Below are positions 1-5,040 of a stretch of 5,102 nt of DNA, one piece after another (positions within the stretch are counted from its first letter, which is position 1; the number at the start of each line of letters is the position of its first letter). Below the pieces are notes generated by a model. That model was not told the origin of the DNA. It was given only the letters and a program-made list of their open reading frames with translations, and did not search any database. The translations under genes and the position numbers were made by a program. Source of the stretch: Elusimicrobiota bacterium. GTDB taxonomy: Bacteria; Elusimicrobiota; Elusimicrobia; Elusimicrobiales; UBA9959. Location of the stretch: contig DAOWCC010000166.1 of assembly GCA_030639665.1 (NCBI GenBank), forward strand, positions 1 through 5,102. The letters run 5' to 3'.

Positions 1-1
1 C

Positions 2-733
2 GAAGATATGGGCCACAAGTTTTTAAAAACTTTAGAGCGCGCAGGGTTCACACTTTCAGAACATCAGGTAGAATATCCCGGAAAACATTTTTGTCGTTTC
101 ATCATGTTTAATCTCGGGAAAGAGGGCAAGGTGTACCTGGAATTCGTTAATGTCGGCAAGGGAGGGCAGCGCATAGATAAGCCTGGTCTTTCCCTTAATT
201 ATTCGGGTTTGCTTAAGAAATATTTTAACATCGTCAAAAGGCGAAAAGGCGTGGAAGCTAAATATATACACAAAAACTATCAGTGGAAAAAGGATAGCAA
301 AAGTCGTCTTCCCGGCTGGAATTTTATAACATTTTCCAAACCGCAATTCAAAAATTTATATACTTGGTTTACCGAGTATGAACCTCGATCAGAAAGGAAA
401 CGGTTAGCAGTGGTGCCTCATCCTAATACGGCGCTTAGAGTGGCGGGTCTTGAGCTTTCAGTACGCACACAGGATAGGCCGAAAATCGAGACTATTTTCG
501 GCCGTAAATTTGATAGTGATAATATAAATTTAGGTGGTATTAATTTGTTTATTCAGTCTGCGCGGTCCACTAAACTCACCACTATAATTATTGAGTGTAA
601 AAGCCTTAAAAAGTTTCTAAAGTACGCGGGAGATAAGTCGCAGATTACTTGGCGGGGGAAAAAGGCCGCTCTGATTAAAAATCCGGATCGTAGAATGTGG
701 AATATTGTCGTAATAGAGAAAAAAAGGAAATAA
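2..733 (+). CDS. Glyoxalase-like (VOC superfamily) protein, 5'-truncated by window edge
   Basis: The frame is open to the left edge (Glu-Asp before the first ATG at position 8) and no ribosome binding site fits before that ATG, so the true start is probably a dozen or so residues upstream. Numbering from the ATG, residues 1-50 resemble the first beta-alpha-beta module of Glyoxalase_3-like proteins: a helix (KFLKTLERAGF) then the strand YLEFVNVGKGG (43-53), where families of this type carry an acidic metal ligand (Glu45 here). Residues 146-200 look like a second VOC module (GLELSV, IETIFGRKF, GGINLFIQSA, TTIIIECKSL). VOC proteins include lyases, isomerases and resistance proteins, usually metal-dependent; the first-strand ligand would lie outside the window, so no reaction can be assigned. 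The gene ends 41 bp before the first tRNA-like repeat and its terminator. The family call is from fold pattern, and the function is unknown. Confidence 0.6.
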   Translation, partial: EDMGHKFLKTLERAGFTLSEHQVEYPGKHFCRFIMFNLGKEGKVYLEFVNVGKGGQRIDKPGLSLNYSGLLKKYFNIVKRRKGVEAKYIHKNYQWKKDSKSRLPGWNFITFSKPQFKNLYTWFTEYEPRSERKRLAVVPHPNTALRVAGLELSVRTQDRPKIETIFGRKFDSDNINLGGINLFIQSARSTKLTTIIIECKSLKKFLKYAGDKSQITWRGKKAALIKNPDRRMWNIVVIEKKRK

Positions 734-774
734 GAGAATAATGAGGGCAGTATTTACTCCTTATATTTCCAAGT

Positions 775-825
775 CCCCGCAACCATAAAACCTCGGATTT
801 TTTCCGAGGTTTTTTGTTTTTAAGC
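775..825 (+). repeat. Direct repeat copy 1: tRNA-fMet-like 3' end plus terminator
   Basis: Fifty-one bases that recur at 2108-2158 with 47 identities and no gaps, and in decayed form at 2578-2622. The first eleven bases (CCCCGCA, A, CCA) are what the 3' end of a bacterial initiator tRNA looks like, including an A where A72 of the C1-A72 mismatch would be. The upstream bases CAAGT (770-774) could be the end of a T-stem, but the expected T-loop and the rest of a tRNA are absent, and the VOC gene ends only 41 bp upstream. The remainder is a hairpin terminator and a T-rich tail ending TAAGC. I interpret it as a displaced tRNA tail (attachment-site remnant). An unrelated species-specific terminator repeat is the alternative. 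Confidence 0.7.
787..820 (+). terminator. Intrinsic terminator inside repeat copy 1
   Basis: Perfect 7-bp stem CCTCGGA (791-797) and TCCGAGG (803-809) with a five-T loop, extended by AAAA/TTTT pairs and followed by a T-rich tract to 821. It should end transcription of the VOC gene. In the tRNA-scar reading it was originally the terminator of the tRNA gene. Confidence 0.85.
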
Positions 826-910
826 GCAATTCACTCTAAACGATATTTTGTAAGATATCATTATATTTCAGGCAGGTTATTATTTTGACAGAGATAAAGA
901 TTGGACAAAC

Positions 911-914
911 AGGA
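911..914 (+). promoter_or_regulatory. Ribosome binding site deciding the RhuM start
   Basis: AGGA lies 7 bases before the ATG at 922. The in-frame TTG at 901 would add seven residues but has only a weak GAGATAAAG upstream, and RhuM proteins typically begin close to the segment that follows the 922 ATG. Confidence 0.55.
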
Positions 915-921
915 TAAAATT

Positions 922-1965
922 ATGAAAAAAATACCTAATAATCAAATCGCTTTTTATCAATCGCCGGACGGTTCGATAAATATTGAAGTGTTGTATGCTG
1001 AAGAAAATATCTGGCTGAATCAAAAGAAAATGGCGGAACTTTTTGGTACAAAGCCTCAAAATATAACTCAACATCTTAAAAATATTTACGCGGAGGGTGA
1101 AGTTGACCAAACGGCAACTTGTAAGGATTTCTTACAAGTTCAAAAAGAGGGGAGAAGAGAAGTCAAAAGAAACACATCTTTTTATTCATTGGAAGTCATT
1201 ATTGCCGTAGGTTATCGAGTAAATTCCGAAAGAGGCTCCCAATTTAGACAATGGGCGACACAAGTACTCAAAAGCTATATACACAAAGGTTATGTATTAG
1301 ATAGCAATAGGTTTAAATACGGTTCCCGTTTCAGCGCCAGATATTTTGATGAACTTTACGAAGAAATTAAAGACATTCGTTCCAGTGAACGGATGCTTTA
1401 CCAGAAAATTACCGATATTTATGCCACATCCATAGATTATTCACCCAAAGCATACGAGAGCAAGCAATTTTTTGCGACAGTTCAAAATAAACTTCATTTT
1501 GCTATTACGGGAAAAACAGCGGTGGAAATTATTCAAAGCAGAGCGAGCAGTAAAAAAGACAAAATGGGGCTTACATCGTGGAGAAGATCTCCCAATGGCA
1601 AAATTATGCCCAGTGATGCTCTTATCGCTAAAAATTATTTGGATAAAAAAGAACTTGATGGGTTAAATAGAATTGTAAATATGTATTTGGATTATGCCGA
1701 AATGCAAGCCGCTCGCGGTCGGGCAATGACTATGAAAGATTGGATAAAAAGGCTCAATGCTTTTTTGAAATTCAGTGAATACGAGATTTTGACAAACTCA
1801 GGTAAAATTAGCCATGAAGTTGCGCAAGAACTTGCTTTAAAAGAATATGAAAAATATCGTTTGATACAGGACAAAAACTATGTTTCCGATTTCGATCGTG
1901 AAGTTAAAAAGTTGTTGAATTTAAAAAAGAAATCTACTTCGTTAAATAAAAAACCAAAAAAATAA
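922..1965 (+). CDS. rhuM: RhuM-family (virulence RhuM) protein
   Basis: A 347-residue protein, about the normal length for the RhuM family (Virulence_RhuM). Hallmarks in order: an N-terminal segment IAFYQSPDGS (9-18); a helix-turn-helix-like stretch WLNQKKMAELFG followed by NITQHLKNIY (31-56); SLEVIIAVGYRVNSERGSQFR (89-109 region) with WATQVLKSYI (111-120); and a C-terminal helical domain containing FATVQNKLHFAITGKTA (184-200), MGLTSW, DALIAKNYLDKKEL and a lysine-rich tail. No HPFxxGNGR Fic motif is present, so AMPylation activity is not supported. The biochemical role of the family is unknown; the founding rhuM is in Salmonella island SPI-3, inserted at the selC tRNA, and relatives occur in islands and near restriction systems. 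Here it is alone between two tRNA-like repeats, which fits island cargo. The nearest downstream terminator is in repeat copy 2, about 160 bp away. Confidence 0.9.
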   Translation: MKKIPNNQIAFYQSPDGSINIEVLYAEENIWLNQKKMAELFGTKPQNITQHLKNIYAEGEVDQTATCKDFLQVQKEGRREVKRNTSFYSLEVIIAVGYRVNSERGSQFRQWATQVLKSYIHKGYVLDSNRFKYGSRFSARYFDELYEEIKDIRSSERMLYQKITDIYATSIDYSPKAYESKQFFATVQNKLHFAITGKTAVEIIQSRASSKKDKMGLTSWRRSPNGKIMPSDALIAKNYLDKKELDGLNRIVNMYLDYAEMQAARGRAMTMKDWIKRLNAFLKFSEYEILTNSGKISHEVAQELALKEYEKYRLIQDKNYVSDFDREVKKLLNLKKKSTSLNKKPKK

Positions 1966-2026
1966 ATACAACCTATTTAAGCTAAGTCCAAATTACCCTG
2001 CGCGGTTGAGGCGGTTTGGTAAAAAC

Positions 2027-2051
2027 AATTAAGTATACTGTCCCCGGAATT
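2027..2051 (+). repeat. REP-like 25-bp sequence
   Basis: The stretch begins AATTAAGTATACTG, continues TCCCCGGAATT, is bounded by AATT on both sides and contains the palindrome AGTATACT. From memory, very similar strings (…GTATACTGTCCCCGGAATT) are dispersed in many unrelated bacteria near IS200-like REP-associated tyrosine transposases. No second copy and no transposase lie in this window, so this is recognition by pattern only. Confidence 0.4.
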
Positions 2052-2107
2052 CTTCTTGATACGACACCCGCCATAGCCTTGAAAGTTAATGTAAAGATCA
2101 GTGCGGG

Positions 2108-2158
2108 CCCCGCAACCAAAAAATCTCGGATTTTTTCCGAGGTTTTTTGCTTATAAGC
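2108..2158 (+). repeat. Direct repeat copy 2: tRNA-fMet-like 3' end plus terminator
   Basis: Aligns without gaps to 775-825, differing at only four positions (2119, 2124, 2150, 2153). It keeps CCCCGCA-A-CCA at its 5' end and the TAAGC at its 3' end, after which the two copies diverge. The C-to-T change at 2124 turns a G-C pair of the hairpin into a G-U pair, so the stem survives. The bases just before it (TGCGGG, 2102-2107) can pair with the CCCGCA of the repeat. It separates the RhuM gene from the PilZ gene. Confidence 0.7.
2118..2149 (+). terminator. Intrinsic terminator inside repeat copy 2
   Basis: Stem CTCGGA (2125-2130) with TCCGAG (2136-2141), plus a flanking T-G pair (2124/2142) and A-T pairs, five-T loop, then six Ts (2143-2148). 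It is the first terminator after RhuM, although well downstream of its stop codon. Confidence 0.8.
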
Positions 2159-2188
2159 CGGAGAGTTTTTTTAGAAAAGGTCTTTTTG

Positions 2189-2194
2189 TATAAT
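2189..2194 (+). promoter_or_regulatory. Candidate -10 box for the PilZ gene
   Basis: Consensus TATAAT preceded by CTTTTTG. No good -35 is seen at 16-18 bases upstream (only a T-run). Transcription would start near 2201, giving a leader of about a dozen bases that still holds the AGAGG site at 2204-2208. The same T-run followed by TGTATNAT precedes the FKBP gene. Confidence 0.5.
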
Positions 2195-2214
2195 CACAAT
2201 GAAAGAGGATGATG

Positions 2215-2511
2215 ATGTTTAAAAAAAATATTCGGCGAGCTAAAAGAGAAGGCCATGATTCCATTATGGAGGTTTTTTCGGAGTCAGAGAGGGGCATTCT
2301 TCTTTGGACAGCTAAACTGTTCAATTTTTCCACGACGGGGGCTTCTTTTCTTACCGCAAAAAATTTAAATAAAGGAGATTATGTTTCTGCTCGAATAAGA
2401 ATTCTAGAGAAGGGAGTTATGGAAATTACCGGAAAAATAGTTCGGGCAAAAAAAGAATCTAAGCTGAATTTATATGGAATCAGGTTTGAATCTGTGAAAA
2501 AAATTAGATAA
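2215..2511 (+). CDS. Single-domain PilZ protein (putative c-di-GMP receptor)
   Basis: A 98-residue protein that is essentially one PilZ domain. The two c-di-GMP contact motifs are visible: RxxxR at residues 7-11 (RRAKR) and (D/N)xSxxG at 37-42 (NFSTTG), 26 residues apart as usual, followed by beta-strand-like segments and an ending YGIRFES typical of the fold's last strand. PilZ domains bind cyclic di-GMP and pass the signal to motility, exopolysaccharide or secretion machinery; a stand-alone domain normally acts by binding a partner, which cannot be identified here. Three in-frame ATGs are clustered (2209, 2212, 2215); I chose the last because AGAGG at 2204-2208 then sits 6 bases away. It is alone between repeat copies 2 and 3. 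No cyclase or phosphodiesterase gene is in the window. Confidence 0.8.
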   Translation: MFKKNIRRAKREGHDSIMEVFSESERGILLWTAKLFNFSTTGASFLTAKNLNKGDYVSARIRILEKGVMEITGKIVRAKKESKLNLYGIRFESVKKIR

Positions 2512-2577
2512 AAACGTCTCATTTTTCTTTAGAAATAAAAAAGCGCTGAGTTGTATTCAAGTAGTGACCAAATCTTG

Positions 2578-2622
2578 TCCCGCAACCGATGAAATCCGGG
2601 TTTTCGGTATTTTTGCTTTTTA
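2578..2622 (+). repeat. Direct repeat copy 3, degenerate
   Basis: Retains TCCCGCAACC at the start and ATTTTTGCTTTTTAG at the end, matching copies 1 and 2, but CCA has become CCG, one C of the acceptor strand is missing, and the hairpin is reduced to CCG (2596-2598) and CGG (2605-2607) with a bulged extension. Immediately upstream, CAAATCTTGT (2569-2578) looks like the T-loop end and T-stem of a tRNA (initiator tRNAs often have TTCAAATC there), so this copy preserves slightly more of a tRNA 3' half than the others. Terminator activity is doubtful. Confidence 0.55.
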
Positions 2623-2625
2623 GGG

Positions 2626-2654
2626 TTGAAAAGAAGGCCACATTTATATATATT
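2626..2654 (+). promoter_or_regulatory. Candidate sigma70-type promoter for the protease
   Basis: TTGAAA (2626-2631), a 17-base spacer, and TATATT (2649-2654), starting just after repeat copy 3. The predicted start near 2661 gives a leader of about 50 bases. That would exclude the GGAGGT at 2655-2660 from the transcript; a second TATATT at 2665-2670 lacks a -35. Confidence 0.5.
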
Positions 2655-2668
2655 GGAGGTGTACTATA

Positions 2669-2716
2669 TTGAGCTTAATCAATATGGCTTTGGGTTTATT
2701 AAGGAGGAGTACATGA
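2669..2716 (+). CDS. Possible 15-codon leader peptide overlapping the protease start
   Basis: A TTG start 8 bases after GGAGGT (2655-2660) opens a frame reading MSLINMALGLLRRST, whose TGA overlaps the protease ATG as ATGA. The protease Shine-Dalgarno sequence lies inside it and is read as tandem AGG-AGG arginine codons. This arrangement would suit translational coupling. Against it: the start is TTG, the frame is short enough to occur by chance, and the best promoter would place the transcript start just after its ribosome binding site. Confidence 0.22.
   Translation: MSLINMALGLLRRST
2701..2707 (+). promoter_or_regulatory. Strong ribosome binding site of the protease
   Basis: AAGGAGG is 5 bases before ATG 2713 and decides the start: the reading frame is open back to a TTG at 2626, but only the 2713 ATG places a signal peptide at the N terminus. 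Confidence 0.85.
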
Positions 2717-3555
2717 GAAAGTTAATTTTTATTGTTGTTGCCGTATTTATGGTCGCATCCGTTAAAGCCGCCGATATTCCGAAATGTGACAGCCTTCCCG
2801 GCAAGAATGTTCTCAATATGGTGAAAGCTATGGAAGTGACGCCCGTGGACATGACCAAAAACCAGCCTAAATTCAACAAAATAGTGGGCGGAGTAGTTGC
2901 CAGAGAGGGAGAATTTCCTTTTATAGTGTCTCTTCAACATTCTTTGTATGGTCATTTTTGCGGCGGTTCTTTAGTCAGCAAAAATTGGGTTTTAACAGCC
3001 GCTCATTGCGTGACCGGCATTACTCCCAAATCCGTTATGATTGGTCTTCACAATCAAGATGATATCGGAAATGCGGAAGATATTAAACAAGTTAAAATTA
3101 TAAAACATCCTAAGTGGGATGATGATACAATGGATTATGACTTTGCTCTTATCAAGTTGGAGGAAGATTCTTCATATCCGTCAATTGATTTTAACACAGT
3201 TTCTGTTGAAGGGGAAATTAATTTTATAACCGCGGGATGGGGCACTCTCAGCGAGAACGGTTCCGCGTCCAAGACTCTGATGAAGGTTGAAGTTCCTTTT
3301 GTCAACCAAGAAAAATGTTCCGAGGCTTATCCCGGATGGGTAACCGACAGTATGTTATGTGCCGGATTTGACGAAGGCGGAAAGGACGCTTGCCAGGGCG
3401 ATAGCGGCGGCCCTCTTATTATAAGAGAAAACGGTTCAACCGTCCTTGCCGGCGTGGTAAGTTGGGGAAATGGTTGCGCCCGTCCCAATCAACCGGGAGT
3501 TTATTCAAAAGTCAGCGGAGTTATAGATTGGCTTCAAGAAACAATAGCTGAATAA
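2713..3555 (+). CDS. Secreted trypsin-like serine protease (S1A)
   Basis: A 280-residue preproprotein. The signal peptide covers residues 1-19 (hydrophobic core LIFIVVAVFMVAS, likely cleavage after VKA), followed by a propeptide of about 37 residues and the mature enzyme from Ile57 in NKIVGG. The catalytic triad is His98 (TAAHC), Asp143 (DYDFALIKL) and Ser231 (GDSGGP). Asp225, six residues before the serine, corresponds to chymotrypsin Asp189, and the glycines of SWGNGC and PGVY (252, 262) keep the pocket open, so cleavage after Lys or Arg is expected. The six mature-domain cysteines match the classical pairs 83-99, 202-216 and 227-255; a seventh, Cys25, is in the propeptide and unpaired. The Lys56-Ile57 bond is itself a trypsin site, so self-activation is plausible. 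It is a complete S1A enzyme, a family dominated by animals but present in scattered bacteria, and functions outside the cytoplasm. A strong terminator follows. Substrate unknown. Confidence 0.95.
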   Translation: MRKLIFIVVAVFMVASVKAADIPKCDSLPGKNVLNMVKAMEVTPVDMTKNQPKFNKIVGGVVAREGEFPFIVSLQHSLYGHFCGGSLVSKNWVLTAAHCVTGITPKSVMIGLHNQDDIGNAEDIKQVKIIKHPKWDDDTMDYDFALIKLEEDSSYPSIDFNTVSVEGEINFITAGWGTLSENGSASKTLMKVEVPFVNQEKCSEAYPGWVTDSMLCAGFDEGGKDACQGDSGGPLIIRENGSTVLAGVVSWGNGCARPNQPGVYSKVSGVIDWLQETIAE

Positions 3556-3582
3556 TTTTCGGTAGTGAAGGAAAATATCAAG

Positions 3583-3615
3583 GCCTGCCGCATAATACGC
3601 GGCAGGCTTTTTTTT
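3583..3615 (+). terminator. Strong intrinsic terminator after the protease
   Basis: Perfect 9-bp stem GCCTGCCGC (3583-3591) and GCGGCAGGC (3599-3607), 7-base loop, then eight Ts. It isolates the protease from the isomerase gene. Confidence 0.95.
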
Positions 3616-3618
3616 GTT

Positions 3619-3648
3619 TTGAATCGATTTGGCTTTTTTTTGTATCAT
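3619..3648 (+). promoter_or_regulatory. Candidate promoter for the FKBP gene
   Basis: TTGAAT (3619-3624), 18-base spacer, TATCAT (3643-3648) preceded by a T-run and TG. It begins right after the protease terminator; the predicted leader is about 24 bases and contains GGAGG at 3669-3673, 5 bases before the ATG. Confidence 0.5.
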
Positions 3649-3678
3649 AGATATTGAAACTACATTCTGGAGGATGCA

Positions 3679-4365
3679 ATGACAAAAGTATTCTTAATGA
3701 CAATAGCATTACTTGTTCCCGCGTTTTCTTTCGCGGCTGACGCGCCTAAAACAGAGGAGCAAAAGACGCTTTATTTTCTTGGCGCTACCATTAGCAAAAA
3801 CTTACAACAGTTTGATCTGACAAAAGATGAGACTAAATACATAATAATGGGTTTTTCTGAAACCATTACGGGCAAGAAATCCAGAGTTGATGAATCTTAT
3901 GGACCCAAGATTAATCAGTTTTTTATGAAAAAACGGGAAGAAGGAGCGAAAAAAGAAAAAGTTAAAGCCGCCGGCTTTATCAAAAAATATCTTAAAAAGA
4001 ATAAAAAGGCCAAAAAATTTGACTCGGGACTTGTTTATCATAGAACCAAAAAAGGAAAAGGCAAAGCTCCAAAAGAAACGGATACCGTAAAGGTGCATTA
4101 TCACGGCACAACCACGGACGGTAAAGTTTTTGACAGTTCCGTAGAGAGAAAACAACCATCTGAATTTCCTTTAAGAGCCGTTATTCCTTGCTGGACCGAA
4201 GGTCTTCAGAAAATGAAAGTCGGAGAAAAGGGAACGCTTTTATGTCCTTCCGATATAGCTTATGGCGACGCTGGCAGACCTCCCACCATAGCGCCGGGCG
4301 CCACTTTGATATTTGAAGTGGAGCTTTTGGATATAATCAAAAAAGAAGCCAAAGCCGTAAAATAA
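3679..4365 (+). CDS. Exported FKBP-type peptidyl-prolyl cis-trans isomerase (FkpA/Mip-like)
   Basis: A 228-residue protein with a signal peptide at 1-19 (cleavage likely after SFA, before AD), an N-terminal helical region of about 20-115 of the kind that dimerises Mip, FkpA and FklB, and a C-terminal FKBP domain of about 116-220. The isomerase pocket is intact: Tyr141 (VHYHGT), Phe151-Asp152 (VFDSS), Phe163, Val168-Ile169, Trp172 (CWTEGL), Tyr195 (IAYGD), Ile204 and Phe212 (LIFEVELLDI). Such proteins catalyse Xaa-Pro isomerisation and act as chaperones for proteins folding outside the cytoplasm. The linker (about 91-113) is very lysine-rich. Cys171 takes the place of the more frequent glycine in VIPGWTE, a known variant; a second cysteine is Cys189. 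It has its own promoter candidate and terminator, so it is probably transcribed alone. Periplasmic versus lipid-anchored: no lipobox is seen, so soluble periplasmic is likelier. Confidence 0.93.
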   Translation: MTKVFLMTIALLVPAFSFAADAPKTEEQKTLYFLGATISKNLQQFDLTKDETKYIIMGFSETITGKKSRVDESYGPKINQFFMKKREEGAKKEKVKAAGFIKKYLKKNKKAKKFDSGLVYHRTKKGKGKAPKETDTVKVHYHGTTTDGKVFDSSVERKQPSEFPLRAVIPCWTEGLQKMKVGEKGTLLCPSDIAYGDAGRPPTIAPGATLIFEVELLDIIKKEAKAVK

Positions 4366-4384
4366 AAAACAATATATATTCTAA

Positions 4385-4416
4385 AAAAGCCTCGCCTTAT
4401 TAACGGCGGGGCTTTT
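4385..4416 (+). terminator. Probable intrinsic terminator after the FKBP gene
   Basis: Twelve-base arms AAAAGCCTCGCC (4385-4396) and GGCGGGGCTTTT (4405-4416) pair with one T-G wobble around an 8-base loop. Only four Ts follow the GC part, so some read-through into the antiporter gene is possible; no clear separate promoter for that gene is visible. Confidence 0.75.
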
Positions 4417-4434
4417 AATAAGGAAAAGTTATAG

Positions 4435-5040
4435 ATGCCGAATACTCTTCTTTGGATAATAATTTTTATAATAAGCTTGTTCACTTTAATTAAAGCTTCC
4501 GATTATTTTACCGACGCTTCTGAAAAAATTGGAGTATATTTCGGTTTGCCGTCTTTTATTATAGGAGTTACCATTGTTGCTATAGGAACTTCTCTGCCTG
4601 AACTGGTATCCTCGGTTATTGCCGTTTTAAAAAATTCTCCCGAGATAGTGGTTGGAAATGTTATAGGTTCAAATATTACAAATATTCTTCTTGTTTTGGG
4701 AGTCGCTGCGATTATCGGCAAAGAAATTAAAATCACTTACAAGAATTTGTATATTGATGTTTTGCTTTTACTGGCATCGGCTTTCTTGCTTTCATTAACC
4801 ATTTTAGACGGTGTTTTTTCTTTACCCGAAGCTTTAGTCTGCCTTTTGGGAGCGGGATTTTATTTGGCGTATACCTTGAGAATTGAAAAAGAACCTGAAC
4901 ATGCCGAAACTAAAAAAACAAAAAAACTCCAAACTAAAACGATAGGCATTCTTTTAGGCAGTTCGGTGTTTATTTATCTTGGCGCTGAATATACCGTTGA
5001 ATCGGTTCTTAAATTATCGGAAATATTTAATATAGATTGA
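4435..5040 (+). CDS. Na+/Ca2+ antiporter (CaxA/YrbG type), C-terminally truncated
   Basis: A 201-residue inner-membrane protein of the calcium/cation exchanger superfamily (Na_Ca_ex). The first alpha-repeat is intact: GLPSFIIGVTIVAIGTSLPE (37-56, with the ion-binding Glu56) and GNVIGSN (74-80). Hydrophobic segments at about 3-20, 39-65, 72-95, 105-125 and 130-148 correspond to helices 1-5, then a charged loop (150-168) and a sixth helix (169-185). Full-length relatives have about 310-325 residues and ten helices, with a second alpha-repeat (another GTSLPE) after helix 6. Here TGA follows FNID just where that repeat should begin, and none of the three forward frames in the 62 bases left encodes it. 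AAGGAAAAG (4420-4428) is the ribosome binding site. It is either a decayed pseudogene, a split gene continuing beyond the window, or a genuine short form. Ion exchange by this product alone is doubtful, since both repeats form the binding site. Confidence 0.85.
   Translation: MPNTLLWIIIFIISLFTLIKASDYFTDASEKIGVYFGLPSFIIGVTIVAIGTSLPELVSSVIAVLKNSPEIVVGNVIGSNITNILLVLGVAAIIGKEIKITYKNLYIDVLLLLASAFLLSLTILDGVFSLPEALVCLLGAGFYLAYTLRIEKEPEHAETKKTKKLQTKTIGILLGSSVFIYLGAEYTVESVLKLSEIFNID

Noticed and set aside
709..785. A complete tRNA-fMet gene ending at repeat copy 1
   Set aside because: A full-length tRNA would overlap the end of the VOC coding region, and no D-arm or anticodon arm is present; only the 3' tail matches.
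885..890. Perfect -35 hexamer TTGACA upstream of RhuM
   Set aside because: No -10-like hexamer lies at 16-18 bases; the corresponding positions read AACAGG, so a promoter is not supported.
901..921. TTG at 901 as the RhuM start
   Set aside because: Poor ribosome binding site; the ATG at 922 has AGGA at good spacing and matches the usual N terminus of the family.
775..2622. Integron cassette array with attC sites
   Set aside because: The gene-plus-repeat layout looks similar, but no RYYYAAC / GTTRRRY core pair frames the repeats and there is no integron integrase. The tRNA 3'-end reading explains the conserved CCCCGCAACCA better.
2626..2712. TTG at 2626 as the protease start
   Set aside because: It would place 29 residues before the signal peptide. 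TTGAAA here is better explained as a -35 box, and AAGGAGG supports ATG 2713.
3802..4155. Minus-strand open frame of 117 codons under the FKBP gene
   Set aside because: It is the antisense of lysine-rich coding sequence (phenylalanine-rich, no recognisable domain, no ribosome binding site). The other minus-strand frames are similar shadows.
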